A stretch of DNA of 64,000 bases, taken from Sinotaia quadrata. Lineage: Eukaryota > Mollusca > Gastropoda > Architaenioglossa > Viviparidae. Both the position numbers and the translations under genes were made by a program. The stretch spans positions 108,320,360-108,384,359 of the forward strand of contig CM054181.1 of the NCBI GenBank assembly GCA_028829895.1. The letters run 5' to 3'. Under the pieces are notes generated by a model, which did not search any database, was not told the DNA's origin, and saw only the letters and a program-made list of their open reading frames with translations. The first letter of the stretch is position 1, and each line of letters begins with the position of its first letter. Shown here in pieces: positions 1-13,050 of this stretch.

Positions 1-180
<180 letters not shown>

Positions 181-445
181 TTTGTGAGCGTGTGCGCGTG
201 ATGTGTGCAAGGCATTAATTCCACATCTAACCACTTTGTAAATGATATGCTGAAATATCGGCACTTCCTGTACTCATTCACTTGGTCGTAGTAAAAATAC
301 AAATATGAAGCCCTCCACCTCTCCAAACCACTTTCAAGTCGCAATTTGGCATTCAGGAGTCTTGAGGTACGAGGTAAACTTGTACGACATTATTCTCGTT
401 CATAAGCAGCATTACTATTCCGCTCGCATAATATGCGCACTGCAT
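181..445. other. Unique stretch, no gene seen
   Basis: AT-rich sequence with no convincing coding frame, RNA fold or repeat. It leads into the minisatellite that follows. Confidence 0.6.
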
Positions 446-787
446 GTATTCGCCATTTTACTTACTCAAATAATATGTTACCTTAAATGGATATCCGCCA
501 TCTTGTTTAATTTACATAATATCGTACATCAATATGCACCATCTTACTACTCAATTTACATAATGTCGTACATAAAATTAAAAAAAAATAAAATGTCCAC
601 CATCTTACTACTCAAACTACTCACTTTACATAATGTCGTACATAAAATTAAAAAAATAAACGTCCGCCATCTTACTACTCAATTTACATAATACCATACA
701 TCAATGCCCGCCATCTAAACTCTCGATCTAATAGATGTCGAGTGCTGTGTATCTGTCGACTTACTATTCAGTTTACATACGTCGACT
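446..787. repeat. Degenerate minisatellite, unit about 60-68 bp
   Basis: Five or so diverged units built on CCGCCATCTTACTACTCAAT followed by TTACATAATGTCGTACAT and an A-rich spacer. A 128-codon open frame at 305-691 runs through it but contains only repeat-derived residues, so I do not call a gene. Confidence 0.8.
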
Positions 788-990
788 CCCCCAAATGTCG
801 CCTACTAAATTAAATCGGAAGCCTGTTCCGACCATTCTGTGAAGAATGGTAAACTCATTTTTCTGCTGCTAAAATCCTCCACGATATGAACGCTTGACGT
901 GGTTTTAATCCGTGTCGCTAAACGTGAGTACGTTTCAACAGAAGAAGAACTGAAATTTAGTGAATGGGAGGAATATGTGCACATATTCTC
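788..990. other. Unique stretch, no gene seen
   Basis: Ordinary sequence between two repeat arrays. Short frames here are continuations of the ACACAT array. Confidence 0.5.
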
Positions 991-1503
991 ACACATAAAT
1001 ATATACACACATACACAGATAAATATATACACACCGACATACATAAATATATACACACAGACACACATACATATATACACACAGACATATGTAAATATAT
1101 ATACACACAGACACACATAAATATATACACACAGACACACATACATATATACACACAGACATATATAAATATATATACACACAGACATATATAAATATAT
1201 ATACACCCAGACACACATAAATATATACACACAGACACACATAAATATATACACACAGACACACATACATATATACACACAGACATACATAAATATATAT
1301 ACACACAGACACACATAAATATATACACACAGACACACATAAATATATACACACGGACGCACATAAATATATACACACAGACACACATAAATATATACAC
1401 ACAGACACACATAAATATATACACACAGACACACATAAATATATACACACTGACACACATAAATATACACACACAGGCACACATAAATATACACACACAT
1501 ACA
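991..1503. repeat. ACACAGACACACATAAATAT array, unit about 24-26 bp
   Basis: About twenty units alternating ACACACAGACACACAT with AAATATAT, a compound of microsatellite and minisatellite. All three minus frames stay open (Cys/Val/Tyr/Ile repeats) because of base composition, not selection. Confidence 0.95.
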
Positions 1504-2186
1504 CTCGTTTCAAAACAGTAACGATCATTTACTCAGAGATCGCTTAGTGGACAAGATATTCAATATGTATTACTACATAATTCTAAACGAATGTCATAAT
1601 AGGCTTCCCTGGTGTTCGAGATCACTTATATCAACAATCTGGGGCGCCATCCCTAAATGTTTGCAGAGCAGTAATGTCCTTAAACTTGACATACCCAACT
1701 GATTCCGTGAAAGGAGAGATCGATAAAACCATATTACCAGCACCGACGATTGTCTGCTGAGAATGAAAGGGTCGTAACTCTTCTTAAAATGGGCATAGCT
1801 ACTTCCGGTCATTTGTAAACATGTTATGTACCAGTGATTTTACTGAATGCCTAATCTGCGCCCCAAGTGTGGAACTTTGGCAACGTAAATAATAAAGTAA
1901 TATGAGATGATAATAAATAATAAACAAATATGTAATGTGTTTTGATTTTAGAATCGAGATGAGCAAGTACACGATGCCGAACAATCTTGTACAAGTTCAC
2001 ACAGATCTTCCTTGTGCAGCAGTTGTTGCCGTTTATTGCTCGAGTTGCTACAACTCCACTTTGGAAATGTTACTATTTATGCTTATAACATTACAATATT
2101 TTATAATACATTATAACGAGTACGTGTTTGTAATATTATCATAAATACTTGCGTTGATATTTGGGTATATGAGTAAAATATTTCAG
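1504..2186. other. Unique stretch, no gene seen
   Basis: Short frames only (61-72 codons on either strand), none resembling a known family. AT-rich after 1880. Confidence 0.5.
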
Positions 2187-2345
2187 CAGAAGCAGTAGAA
2201 GTAACAGTATAACAGTAAAAATAACAGTTAAAAGAGAACATTCAACTTATCATCACTGGTAGCAATTAAAATAACAGACTAAATAATAAGTAAGTGTAAC
2301 AGTTAAGAGTAACAGTACAAAAAACAGTAAAAGTAACCGTTAATG
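2187..2345. repeat. AACAGT-rich degenerate repeat
   Basis: The hexamer AACAGT or GTAACAGT recurs roughly every 10-20 bases with A-rich spacers. The ends fade into unique sequence. Confidence 0.6.
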
Positions 2346-2686
2346 GAATAGAGAAACTTTAAAACGAGTTTACACAGTCATTTTGAAGTCGGCTTGTACC
2401 GGTATGTCCTAATAAAGTCTTTAAGCACATATTTAACCTGTACACCCAAATGACCATTTTGGAAAGGTAAAATAAAAATGTGTTGATAGGTCCGTAACAT
2501 TTTAGTCAATTGCTGTTAGCGGTAAGCATGACAATAACCATTCGATTTGGAATGGCATAAATAACTTTGTTAAATCAATATTTACGGTGTTAACATTACA
2601 TCAAATGGAAACGACGAACTGTTCTTGGTAAATGAGTGGTCTATAAAATCAGGTATCATAGCAAAATTTCACAAATAAATAATGGT

Positions 2687-2688
<2 letters not shown>
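2346..2688. other. Unique AT-rich stretch, nothing recognised
   Basis: No coding frame or repeat can be supported here. Confidence 0.5.
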
Positions 2689-2742
<54 letters not shown>

Positions 2743-2867
2743 ACACACTCACACATACACAAACAGACACACACACACACACACATACACAAACAGACAC
2801 ACACACACACATACACAAACAGACACACACACACACACACACACAACACTCACACATACACAAACAG

Positions 2868-2899
<32 letters not shown>

Positions 2900-2904
2900 A
2901 TACA
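2689..2904. repeat. (CT)n-(CA)n compound microsatellite
   Basis: About 15 CT units switch to CA units interrupted by AACAGACAC and ACATACACAAACAG blocks. The blocks recur, so part of the array has expanded at a higher order of about 35-40 bp. Confidence 0.95.
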
Positions 2905-3219
2905 ATATTCTTAACTTTCTTTTATTCTTAACTTGCTATAATATTTGAGTTGAAGCATACTTATGCTCGTTCATTGTGACCTACATTAATGAATACTGGA
3001 TAAATCGAGAAAGCATTGCTGTGTTAATAGATTCATTGCAATTTTGCAAACTGCAGCCTTTTACTGACTGTGTTTAGCATTACCTTTGCTTGTTGTATAA
3101 ACTGTGGGTGTAAAGACAATTACGTACACTATAAACCATGTGTTTGAGCATAGACTTATGACTTTTATTCCACAAGCTTCCAGTCTATAATTGTCTTAAT
3201 TGTGTGTGTCTTAATTGTC
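2905..3219. other. Unique stretch, nothing recognised
   Basis: Separates two dinucleotide arrays. No frame or RNA feature is seen. Confidence 0.5.
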
Positions 3220-3245
3220 TTGTGCGTGCGTGTGTGCGTGTGCGT

Positions 3246-3340
<95 letters not shown>

Positions 3341-3350
3341 TGAGTGAGTG
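3220..3350. repeat. (GT)n microsatellite
   Basis: GTGCGT units become pure GT and end in TGAG units. Potential Z-DNA-forming tract of about 130 bp. Confidence 0.95.
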
Positions 3351-3378
3351 TTGAACCACGTTTCTTTTATTTGTTTAA

Positions 3379-3625
3379 GAATGTTTGTGAAAATCTCCAA
3401 CATTGTTGTAAAGAATGTTTGTGAAAGTCTCCAACATTGTTGTAAAGAATTTTTGTGAAAGTCTCAAACATTGTTGTAAAGAATGTTTGTGAAACTCTAC
3501 AACATTGCTGTAAAGAATGTTTGTGAAGTCTCCAAAATTGTTGTAAAGAATGTTTGTGAAAGTCTCCAACATTGTTGTAAAGAATGTTTGTGAAAGTCTC
3601 CAACATTGTTGTAAAGAATGTTTGT
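3379..3625. repeat. 34-bp minisatellite, 7 units
   Basis: Unit starts GAATGTTTGTGAAAGTCTCC and continues AACATTGTTGTAAA. Starts fall at 3379, 3413, 3447, 3481, 3515, about 3548, 3582 and a partial at 3616, with scattered substitutions and one single-base deletion. Minus-strand frames through it are repeat artefacts. Confidence 0.95.
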
Positions 3626-4750
3626 TGCTCTTAGACACATAAACTGCATGGGAACACTACTCTTTTAAAGCTATTGCCAGACCTCGGAGCTTAGACATAC
3701 GAAATGGAGCACGCCATCTGTTTCTATTGGTTCATTTTATTTTCTTGTAATACGAGAGCGGAGACCTTACACAGTCCCCTGTGCCGCTGTGTGTAATATA
3801 AAATGGGAAGAAGAGGATAAATAGTTGAAAGAACAGGAAATATAAGCGATGTTTAATAAGCACCGTATTATACCAGACGCTCAAATCTTCGCGAGATCTG
3901 GGCACATTACAGAAAAGTTTTCAAAATCACCGAATCAAACAATGCTAGCATCCTCTTTGTGACGTCGAAATCTCTCGAAGCCACGCGTTACAAACGTTGC
4001 AAACACCAGCAACGCTTTCATCCCTCTTGTTCTCTTTGCTTCCTAGTGAAGAAACATTCTTTATTTTTCAACATGCTTCCTGTTACCCCTACACAGAAAA
4101 TATTTTCCTCATTCTTTAACAATAGTCCAGTATTCTTGACGTGGGCTTTAAGGAGTTATTCGTTCTAAAGAAATATTCTTTAAGTTCGTGTTTTAAAATG
4201 TTAGTGCGAATTTTCAAAGGATCTTGTAAATCCTCAGATGAAAAGCTGCACTGTGTTTCGATCTGATGTCTAATTATACGTTTGCGTCCTGTTAAATTTA
4301 GCATAAAAATCACGTTAGTGTTAAAATTACAGTCGCTGAAATGCGAGTTTGGCCTGCAACACGAATGTTATTTATGAATTTGTTTCCTTTTCCTTTAAGT
4401 AAGTGTATCGATCGGTATGCTTAATTATTTTTTTTTTTTTTTTAAAAACGGCGAATTTTAGGACACCATCTCTACGAAGTACAAGCACGGCAGGTTTCGT
4501 ATTTAGGCTGTCAATTATTGGTTGTCCTCTCGGTAAAAAAATCCCACACAGCTTCTTGTCGCTAAGTATCGGTTGTCATTTAAATGCGCATTTCCTTTGC
4601 GTTTCTCTGTATGTACAGAATTTAAAATTCAAAGGATGAAAATATGTTCGAATTGAAACAGTGAATCAATCAAATCAATCAAACTCGGATTTTAATACTT
4701 TGGCAAAAAAATAAAAGGATATAAATAAAATTGCCGCATATTTTACATGT
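3626..4750. other. Long unique stretch, no gene seen
   Basis: About 1.1 kb with only short frames (65-78 codons) that show no domain or signal I recognise. It contains a T15-like run near 4427-4441. Confidence 0.5.
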
Positions 4751-4903
4751 GGGCCAGAAACAGGCCTACCATTGAATTTAATACTTGACGGAAAATAAAC
4801 TTGTATTATATTTCTCACTCTGGGCCAGAAACAGGCCTACCATTGACTTTAATACTTGACGGAAAATAAACTTGTATTATATTTCTCACTCTGGGCTAGA
4901 AAC
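4751..4903. repeat. 71-bp tandem duplication
   Basis: Two nearly identical 71-bp units begin GGGCCAGAAACAGGCCTACC at 4751 and 4822. A third, partial unit starts at 4893. Confidence 0.92.
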
Positions 4904-5151
4904 AAAATATGCCAGTTATTTCAAATTTTAACTAAATAAATAAATCTCAATTCCTTCGCATATGGGCAGAACTTAAACGAACGAATCCTGTGGAGCTAGT
5001 TTCAGACTGAGAGTATCCAACTGTAACGTTTTGTTTCAGCAATCGCAACTACTGCTGCTACACTTTACTGTCGACCGTATCACCTTGCCGCCAAAGTGAG
5101 CCAAATTCAGTTATCACACTACGCAAGTGGCCGACTCCTAATAAATTATCC
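4904..5151. other. Unique stretch, nothing recognised
   Basis: Short stretch between two repeats with no supported feature. Confidence 0.5.
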
Positions 5152-5177
5152 AACACACACGTACACACGTACGCACG

Positions 5178-5219
<42 letters not shown>
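5152..5219. repeat. (AC)n microsatellite
   Basis: ACGT/ACGC-containing start followed by pure AC units. Confidence 0.95.
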
Positions 5220-5220
<1 letters not shown>

Positions 5221-6358
5221 GTCAAATTCAATGAAGCCAGAAACAGAAAAAGAAATGAATTTAGAAAAGAGTCAAAGGAACACCATAATGACTTTTATGC
5301 AATACACTTTTAAAAAATAAAATCGCAGCGATCGAAATAACAATCATGATACTTCACATAATAACTTCTTGCTGAATTCTTTTTATCCTTGCTTTGTGAG
5401 CATCTGTTTTGACTTCCATGCATAAATTCATGTAGAAACCATTTTCACAGACTGAAAATCCGAAAGCTTCTTGGATGACCTTGTAATGTAAGGTCTCTTC
5501 TGGTGAGCAGACACACTGTAGTCATGACCTAGAGTTACAGGTTCTGCTTACTGTTGGTAGACACTTAAAGGTTAGAATGAAAATTAAATATTCCTACTGA
5601 ATATTTGTTAAAGAAATTATTTTTCTTATAGCAGTAAATCCTCCTGCACCGTCCTTCCATTCTAGGGCTCTTAAGGAAGTGTGTCGTAAGTATCAAGAAT
5701 AAATGTAAATTAAAAAATATATTACGTTAACAATTCTTACCAAGCGCACGCAACCCAAGCAAAGCCTATCTAAAGCCTCACAGGACAGGACGTGGAGTCC
5801 AGTCTAGAATACTGTGAAATAGATCCTATTGTGTTATGAAAATACACCAGCATTTATGCAGATTTATTTCTTACTAAACAAAGAACAGACTCCTCGTACG
5901 TGACGTAAGTGTTGAGGAACGCAATCAGTACGTCATTTGGTAGACATTATTATTACTTACTGCGTGAACAGTAAAGACATTACATAGCAAATGAATGTTA
6001 TTTAATACATTGCTTAATCAGAGTACAGTTGCAAGTGTATTTTGGAATGCCAGGCAACTGAATTATTTCTTTTCTCGCTTCCCCTTTTCCTACTGTATTC
6101 GTCGAGTTTTTTGCTTTATTGTTCTGTACCTGATGTCCTGAGCAACCATCACTTAACGAAACTCGCTGATGTAGAACTGCTCAGGGCTACAAGTGCTGAT
6201 GGACACGCTCATGTATTTTTCTGCTGACTGTCTATCTTTTCCTTTCTACTTTAAATGATGTTCCATGTCCTATGTAACTGTGGTGTTTATAATACAGATA
6301 TTTACAGTATTTGAGCGAGTAGCATGTGGACTCTATTGTACTCGTACAAAGAAAATAT
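5220..6358. other. Long unique stretch, no gene seen
   Basis: No frame above about 60 codons has any recognisable feature. No hallmark of a known transposon was found. Confidence 0.5.
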
Positions 6359-6692
6359 GAATATTAGAAATATTGACTGATCTCATTGGAATTAGAGATC
6401 ATATATTTTTGCTGGTCATTTTTCAAGAATATTAGAAATATTGACTGATCTCATTGGAATTAGAGATCATATATTTTTGCTGATCATTTTTCAAGAATAT
6501 TAGAAATATTGACTAATCTCATTGGAATTAGAGTTCATATATTTTTGCTGATCATTTTTCAAGAATATTAGAAATATTGACTAATCTCATTGGAATTAGA
6601 GTTCATATATTTTTGCTGATCATTTTTCAAGAATATTAGAAATATTGACTGATCTCATTGGAATTAGAGCTCGTGTACTGGTTATTTTTCAA
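6359..6692. repeat. 68-bp minisatellite, 5 units
   Basis: Units begin GAATATTAGAAATATTGACT at 6359, 6427, 6495, 6563 and 6631. Each holds a short inverted repeat, TGATCTC and GAGATCA around an 11-base spacer; some units carry a substitution that weakens it. Confidence 0.95.
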
Positions 6693-7301
6693 GAAAATTA
6701 TATATGTTATTGAGCGTTTTAAGAAAATACATCAAGGACTGTGAAGTTATGATCTTGAATTATGATTAGAATTAAATCCCCAATAGTATTTAAACTTGTA
6801 GATTTTTCTCCATTTTTTAAATTTGATTATTTTTCTATCTTTTTCTAGATGTTCGTATTAATTAATTATAACTAATACGTTTGCTGCTACAGTATACTGT
6901 AAGAATAATTTATATATTTTTTTATATTATTAAATTGTTTTCAATTTTCTCTCACATTTCGCCCTTCCTTATTTTTCAATCGGGAAAGAAATCTCATACA
7001 TGCAATTTGGGGCTAAATGTATCATATAAGAACGATCAACATGTCAGATTGAATGTCAAATGTCTTGTCCCGCCAGATACGGTATTATGTCAGATCAGAT
7101 TTACTCTAGAACACGTGAATAGGTTTAATAACTGAGTGGAGAAATATTTTATAGGCACAATACTTTGGATTGCATTTCTTTAACCATTAAGACCCTGTCC
7201 ACAGAAAGATGAATTTATTTTAACTGGTGTTAATAGAAATTTCTCATTGGTAGAGTCACCTTCACCTTAGAAAAGACTATTACACTTAGATAGATAGAGA
7301 G
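6693..7301. other. AT-rich unique stretch
   Basis: No coding or RNA feature. It ends in three short GATA units directly before the dispersed repeat. Confidence 0.5.
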
Positions 7302-8879
7302 TGTGGTGGAGTAAATTTACCTTTCCCTATTTCTAGACTTAATTATTATATAAATTGTTAAATTGTTGAATTGACCCGACCTTGGGCACTCCTTGAGATG
7401 GTATTTTAGTAAGTGTCAGAGTGAGAGTAAACAACTCGAGTTGAGAATATGATAGAAATTGCTGATGCAATCCAAAATCAGTTCAATCAATCAGTAGGAT
7501 TTTTTATCCAGTGGCTGAGATCAAAAGTTTACCTGCTGTAGAAAATTCTATTGTCTAATCACTTAGAATTTAGAGTAGCAAGAAGTTTGGTTATGAAAGG
7601 CAGCCATTAGCTTAATAGTGAGTTAACTGACTTATTAAGAGAGAATGGACTTAGAAATATTTAATGCATTTTGCTATTGATATGTTATACTTGAGTTTTA
7701 TATAGAGATGTATTATGTAAATAGATTGTTATTTCGGCAAATGTTTGAACTAAGATGCTTGTATATAGTATGCTAAACACTTGACATTGTTTCTAATAAA
7801 TGTGCTCATAAAATTGATATGCTGTATTTATTTGCTGTGTACATTTATTGGGCTAATAAATACTGTTGCATGAAACCGAAAGTTGAGACTTAAATGCAAG
7901 AGAAAATGTAGTAAAAGATAAATAAACCTGAAACTTAGTATTTGTTCCCTGATTATATTTTACAGGGAATAAGCAGCATTTCCTTGATTTATCGGAATCT
8001 CCTGGTTTACTGATTATAAACTGCTATGACTTTGGCAGATGTGAGAAGTGTCTACTGCTGCATGTAAATGTAAGGAATACACTATACTCCATTGAAGTAT
8101 GGTGGCAAAGTATGCTGACTACATCCAACAATTTCAGGTACAAGGCAAGTTATTGGAAATTGCTAAAGTTGTTGCTACACATGAAGGAGCTAATATGGCT
8201 GACCACATAAGGCCTTGAGAGAATAGTGGCTAGTCAGTGTTCTACAATGTGAGGATGGAAACACATGGAATTGATAGCAATAATGTGAACAATAAACTTG
8301 TGACTTTGTTATGAAAGTCATGCAAAAAGACTATTGAAGCTTCACTTGACATGGTTACATAGAAAACTATTATCACTTATATCTAACTAATTTTGTATTC
8401 TCTGAAAAGAACTATCCTGTGATTTGTATTGACACTAATCTCATGAATTGTGTTTTAGGATATAAGATTGTATAGGTATTAAAATTATTCGAATGTGGTT
8501 TCATGGAAATATTGATGTCAAATATTTTTTTCATTGTATTTGTTATATGCATATTTAAATGTTGATTTAATAACATTTATTGACCTTCTTACACAAATTG
8601 ATAACATTATGTTGGAGAAGAAATTGGTTGGATGGGTTCTCACTAAATATAGATTAAAAGACGGATTTTCCACCTACGGAAATATTGTATGACGGAAAAT
8701 GTTTGTATTTAATGTTGTGAAAGATAGAAACGTTTATAGCGCCCGCTTATCCACCAAGTGAGAGAGACAAGTGGTGTCTGCTGGAGAATTATTAATAAAT
8801 TAGGATTCTCATTACTTGTAATTAGTTATGGAGGACTAATTAATTAATAATAATCATCATAGCCATTAACGAGGTGGCA
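7302..8879 (+). mobile_element. Dispersed ~1.5-kb repeat, copy 1 (full length)
   Basis: Shares sequence along its whole length with copies at 15901-17424, 35472-36983 (reverse) and 39597-40135. The left edge is TGTGGTGGAG, followed by a block ending in GACCCGA. The right edge is an AT-rich segment around TAATTAGTTATGG, then GAGGTGGCA. Termini TG...CA could make it a solo LTR. A hairpin near the right end and no visible target duplication would also fit a Helitron-like element. No reading frame survives. GATA units abut the left side and a long GATA array starts 10 bases past the right end. Class unresolved. Confidence 0.75.
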
Positions 8880-8888
8880 CTGGCATGA

Positions 8889-9226
<338 letters not shown>

Positions 9227-9301
9227 ACTACCAGATACAAACGCGAAAGCGGCGGAAGCCGGAAGCGTTCCCCACATTAACAACAACAACTACCAGATAC
9301 A
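9227..9301. mobile_element. 49-bp retroposed fragment with 13-bp target duplication
   Basis: ACTACCAGATACA occurs at 9227-9239 and again, perfectly, at 9289-9301. The 49 bases between start with a GC-rich block (GGCGGAAGCCGGAAGCG) and end in ACATTAACAACAAC, an AAC-type tail. A long perfect direct repeat plus a simple 3' tail is the signature of a 5'-truncated LINE or SINE insertion. The GC-rich block recurs at 23995-24024. The parent element is not identifiable from so short a piece. Confidence 0.7.
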
Positions 9302-9408
9302 GCCTTACACACGCATACATACACGCGCTGTCATTTGTGTATGCATTCGCAGACTGTCACAAACATATGTTCACACACGCTTGTGTTCACCCTTTCACAC
9401 ACAGGCAG

Positions 9409-9410
<2 letters not shown>

Positions 9411-9449
<39 letters not shown>
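9411..9449. repeat. (AC)n microsatellite
   Basis: About 19 AC units. Confidence 0.95.
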
Positions 9450-9452
<3 letters not shown>

Positions 9453-10045
9453 CATTGACACACAGTTGACGCACGAAGATATACATTTTACAAACACCAC
9501 ACCCCAACATCTCTGGCACCCTGCGATAAAAATCAGTTCTAAACTCCTAGAATGCTTACAATTTTCAAAGACGACTGTCTTGGACATATTTTTCTTTTAA
9601 TTAATACAATTTTTTCTTATCTTAGAAAACTTAGATTCTATTGTCATCATTATCGCAAATCATTCCAAGAAAGAAAAAAACACGTCCGGACATCCGTTTC
9701 CCGTTGAAATGCGTTAGAGGAAAAAAAGATAAAGACATTTTTAAAAATACTATCCTGCTGCTATAGAAACGGGTATTATACACACTTGTCTGATTGAGCA
9801 ATGGAACGCGCAGGAAATGAGATAAAACACATTTTCAGATAAAACCCCCATTGTTTTCGTTGTACGACCGCCTAATGACTACGGGGTAGGTTATGGAGTG
9901 GAAAAAATGGATACACTTTTATAATTTCACACATTTAGGGAGAGCATTTATGCCCGGTAAAACATTTTTTTCATGTTTGTGTGTTATTCGAGTTTTCTTG
10001 TTGTTTTTGTTTAATTTGTTTGGGAAAGTGTGTGTAGAAATTAAA
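9450..10045. other. Unique stretch, no gene seen
   Basis: No supported frame. Short A-runs and AT-rich patches only. Confidence 0.5.
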
Positions 10046-10272
10046 CACAGAAAGAGGTGTGTATATGAATTAAACTGAAAGAAAGAAGTGTGTGCATGAA
10101 TTACACGAAAAGAGAGAAGTGTGTACAATCATTAAAATGAGTGAGAGAAGTGTGTACAGGAATTACACTGGAAGAGAGAAGTGTGTACAATCATTAAAAT
10201 GAGTAAGAGAAGTATGTACATGAATTACACTGAAAGAGAGAAGTGTGTACAGTAATTACAATGAGTGAGAGA
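10046..10272. repeat. ~31-bp minisatellite, about 7 units
   Basis: Unit built on GAGAGAAGTGTGTACA plus an AATTACACT or TCATTAAAATGA tail. The two tail types alternate, giving a 62-bp higher-order period in the middle. Confidence 0.9.
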
Positions 10273-11670
10273 AAGATAAACAGAAACATAGACCCTTATC
10301 GAGAAAGAGAAACTTGAATTATTATATAATTTTCAACAATTTTTTTTTAAAACCAAAAATAGTATTTGACGTTTATTTTACCTATTAACACGTTTGTTTC
10401 TGTTAGAACTTTACATTCACATTGATCTAACAACACGAGATAGGGTAGGCTATTTCTTCAAGGATTCCATTGGTCATGGTAAGTTTGTATTCCATGAAAC
10501 AAGGGCTTAGGTAGACAACTTGACGACCTATGAAAGCAAAAGCAAAGATATTACCTAAGGCATTTAATTCTTATAAATGTGAAGAAAATTACTCTTAATT
10601 GGAAGAGTGGCAGTATTACAATATACAAACATGTGATAAATATAATCGTTTTGTTTAAAAGAAGAATATAAAGGGGAAATAACTTACTTTCCCATTCCCT
10701 TACCACCGCCAACTTAAAAAGAAAGAAAAATGTCTTAAGTAGATTCCAAGGCCTTCCTTTGTGAGTTCTTTCTTTCCGTTGTATTTAAATCACCAGCCTA
10801 GTCACTCTTCTGTGAAATCAGAATACCCAGTACACAATCACTGACACACACACGTACGCACACGCACGCATGTACCTATGCGCGACAACACTTACACAGA
10901 CCCACACATACATATATATGTATTTATTACACTCATTGACGCACATATACACTAATTGACAGTCGTAAGGCTTCTACGATGAGGAGGTAAAAAAAAAAAA
11001 AGTCCGTAATATACTATTTTAAGACTTGTGCTGGATGTACGGTGGAATTGCGCGCAGGTAAAGCACGAAATCCCTAGGTGATTACATTATAGGCTATATT
11101 CGGCTGTGGCAGTCAATCTTTCAACAGACCTATGCACACAACATAAAAAAAAAGCCAGCAGGCACTAGTGTGGTTCTTATGGACTGCTCTAGCAAGGGAC
11201 ACTAATCATTGTCGATTCTGAACACATACATTGTAACATATTATTTCGTTAACCACCAGCGGAATATATATGAATGGCATACCATGTTCCCAAAACAACC
11301 GAACAAGTGTCAGTGATGAAGGAGGATTCAGGTGCCAGTCCACATCCCTCTACAGAGGAAAACATTGAACAGATCCATTACCACCAGTCTTGATAACTGA
11401 GTGATAACTCGAGACGAAGTGGCACATCATCTGCCCACCTGTCATGATCTGCTCCAGAACTCCAACATGACCGATTTGGATGTTATGAAATTTGTGCAGG
11501 GTGTGTTCCAAAACGCAAGTCGCAGCAGAGAATGAAGTGAAACCATTTGACGTTCTCTCAGTGCCTGTCCACGCCCGCTGAAAAACTTGCAGACTGAGCT
11601 TTGAGGTGTCGGAGATTCTTCCGTTCTGATCCGATTCCTCTTGACTCTCTCCTGGGTGGGGTTTTGTCCA
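10273..11670. other. Long unique stretch, no gene seen
   Basis: 1.4 kb with an A12 run at about 10989 and some AC-rich sequence at 10845-10950. The frame at 11350-11697 (minus) has no domain I recognise and overlaps the next repeat. Confidence 0.5.
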
Positions 11671-11775
11671 CTCCAAGTCACATGAAGAGATCGCCATTTT
11701 GTCAGCTCCAAGTTGCTTGGAGAGATCGCCATTTTGTCAGCTCCATGTTGCATGGAGAGATCGCCATTTTATCAG
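11671..11775. repeat. 35-bp minisatellite, exactly 3 units
   Basis: Units at 11671-11705, 11706-11740 and 11741-11775. Each ends GAGATCGCCATTTTGTCAG with little change. Units 2 and 3 contain small inverted repeats (CTCCAAGTTGCTTGGAG and the CATG version). Confidence 0.95.
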
Positions 11776-12050
11776 TGATTGAGAATGGAGAGTGCATGTG
11801 TCATTAAGACACAAAGTTTTTGTTGGTCTGAGGCCGTACATCTGTTTGTGGACCGACGGACAGGGAAGCTACTCAATAAGTGTGCTGTCAATGAATAATT
11901 TGATGTTTTAAAGTGTTTTTGCGAATACTTTATATTTTATTTCTGGCATGTCTACTGCAGTATGTATGTTTCCATTTTGCGACATACAATCCATATGCAG
12001 TTTTCGTAAAGTCAGGTAATACCCTTAGTATGTTCCTGGAAGTTTTTAAA
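11776..12050. other. Unique stretch, nothing recognised
   Basis: Short gap between minisatellites with no supported feature. Confidence 0.5.
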
Positions 12051-12300
12051 TACTTTACCAATTTAGTGACATTAAATTCACTTTTTTCTATAATACTTTA
12101 CCAATTTAGTGACGTTAAATTCACTGTTTCTATAATACTTTACCAAATTAGTGACATTAAACTCACTTTTTTCTATAATACTTTACCAATTTAGTGACGT
12201 TAAATTCAGTTTCTATAATACTTTACCAATTTAGTGACATTAAAATAACTTTTTCTATAATACTTTACCAATTTAGTGACGTGAAATTCACTGTTTCTAA
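12051..12300. repeat. ~42-bp minisatellite, 6 units
   Basis: Starts of TACTTTACCAATTTAGTGAC at 12051, 12094, 12136, 12179, 12219 and 12261, so the unit length drifts from 40 to 43 bases by small indels in the T-rich part. Confidence 0.95.
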
Positions 12301-12820
12301 AGTTTAATTTGTTGTGATATACTTGAGTGACGTGAATTTAAATTCAATTGAGATTATAATATTTGACTTGATTGACTTGCAGTAAAGTACAAAATTAATT
12401 TAACTCAAGAGAAAATTGAGGACATAAGTAGGTACACTGAACGAAATGACATTAACTTTAATTTAACAAGAACGAAACTTGTGAACTTATTTATGTATTA
12501 TGATTATGTTTTGGAAGACACGTCCTCTGCCATGTAAAAAAAATACATTAAATTTTATGAAGAATGTATAGTGGCATATTTTTTTTAATGCGATTTACAC
12601 TTCAATGTTTGTATTCTTTGAATAAACTCGTAAAAACAGCGCAATTGTAGTGCAACTATGTGTACGTATGTATGTACGTGATTAAAACGATACAGATACT
12701 GCGGTAGCTTGTGTGTTATGTACGTGCGTGCGTGTGTTTACTTGTGTTTTTAAGTGAAAAAATAAAGATATGATATGGTGAGTAGTGAGATTATCAATAC
12801 TTACATGACAGGTTCTGCAA
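12301..12820. other. AT-rich unique stretch
   Basis: No supported coding or RNA feature. Confidence 0.5.
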
Positions 12821-13050
12821 ATGTATGTGACAGTGTGTGTGTGCATGCGTGTGTGTGTGTTTGTATGCGTGTGTGCGTATGTGTGTGCATGTGCGTTTGT
12901 GTGTGTGCGTATGTTTTTGTGTGTGTGCATGTGTGTGCGTGTGTATGTTTGTGTGTGTGCGTGTGCGTGCGTGTGTGTGTGTGTGTGTGTTTGTGTTTAT
13001 AATATAATATGCGTATGTGAGTGTAGGTGTTGGGTGGGTGGGTGAGTGTA
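12821..13050. repeat. Imperfect (GT)n tract
   Basis: GTGTGT interspersed with GCGTGT, GTATGT and GTTTGT, ending in GGGTGGGTGGGTGAG. An old, interrupted dinucleotide array. Confidence 0.9.

Noticed and set aside
805..1528. Three long overlapping minus-strand frames (179-231 codons)
   Set aside because: They are different frames of the same ACACAT/AAATAT array, and their residues (Cys, Val, Tyr, Ile, Met) follow the repeat. No unique domain is present.
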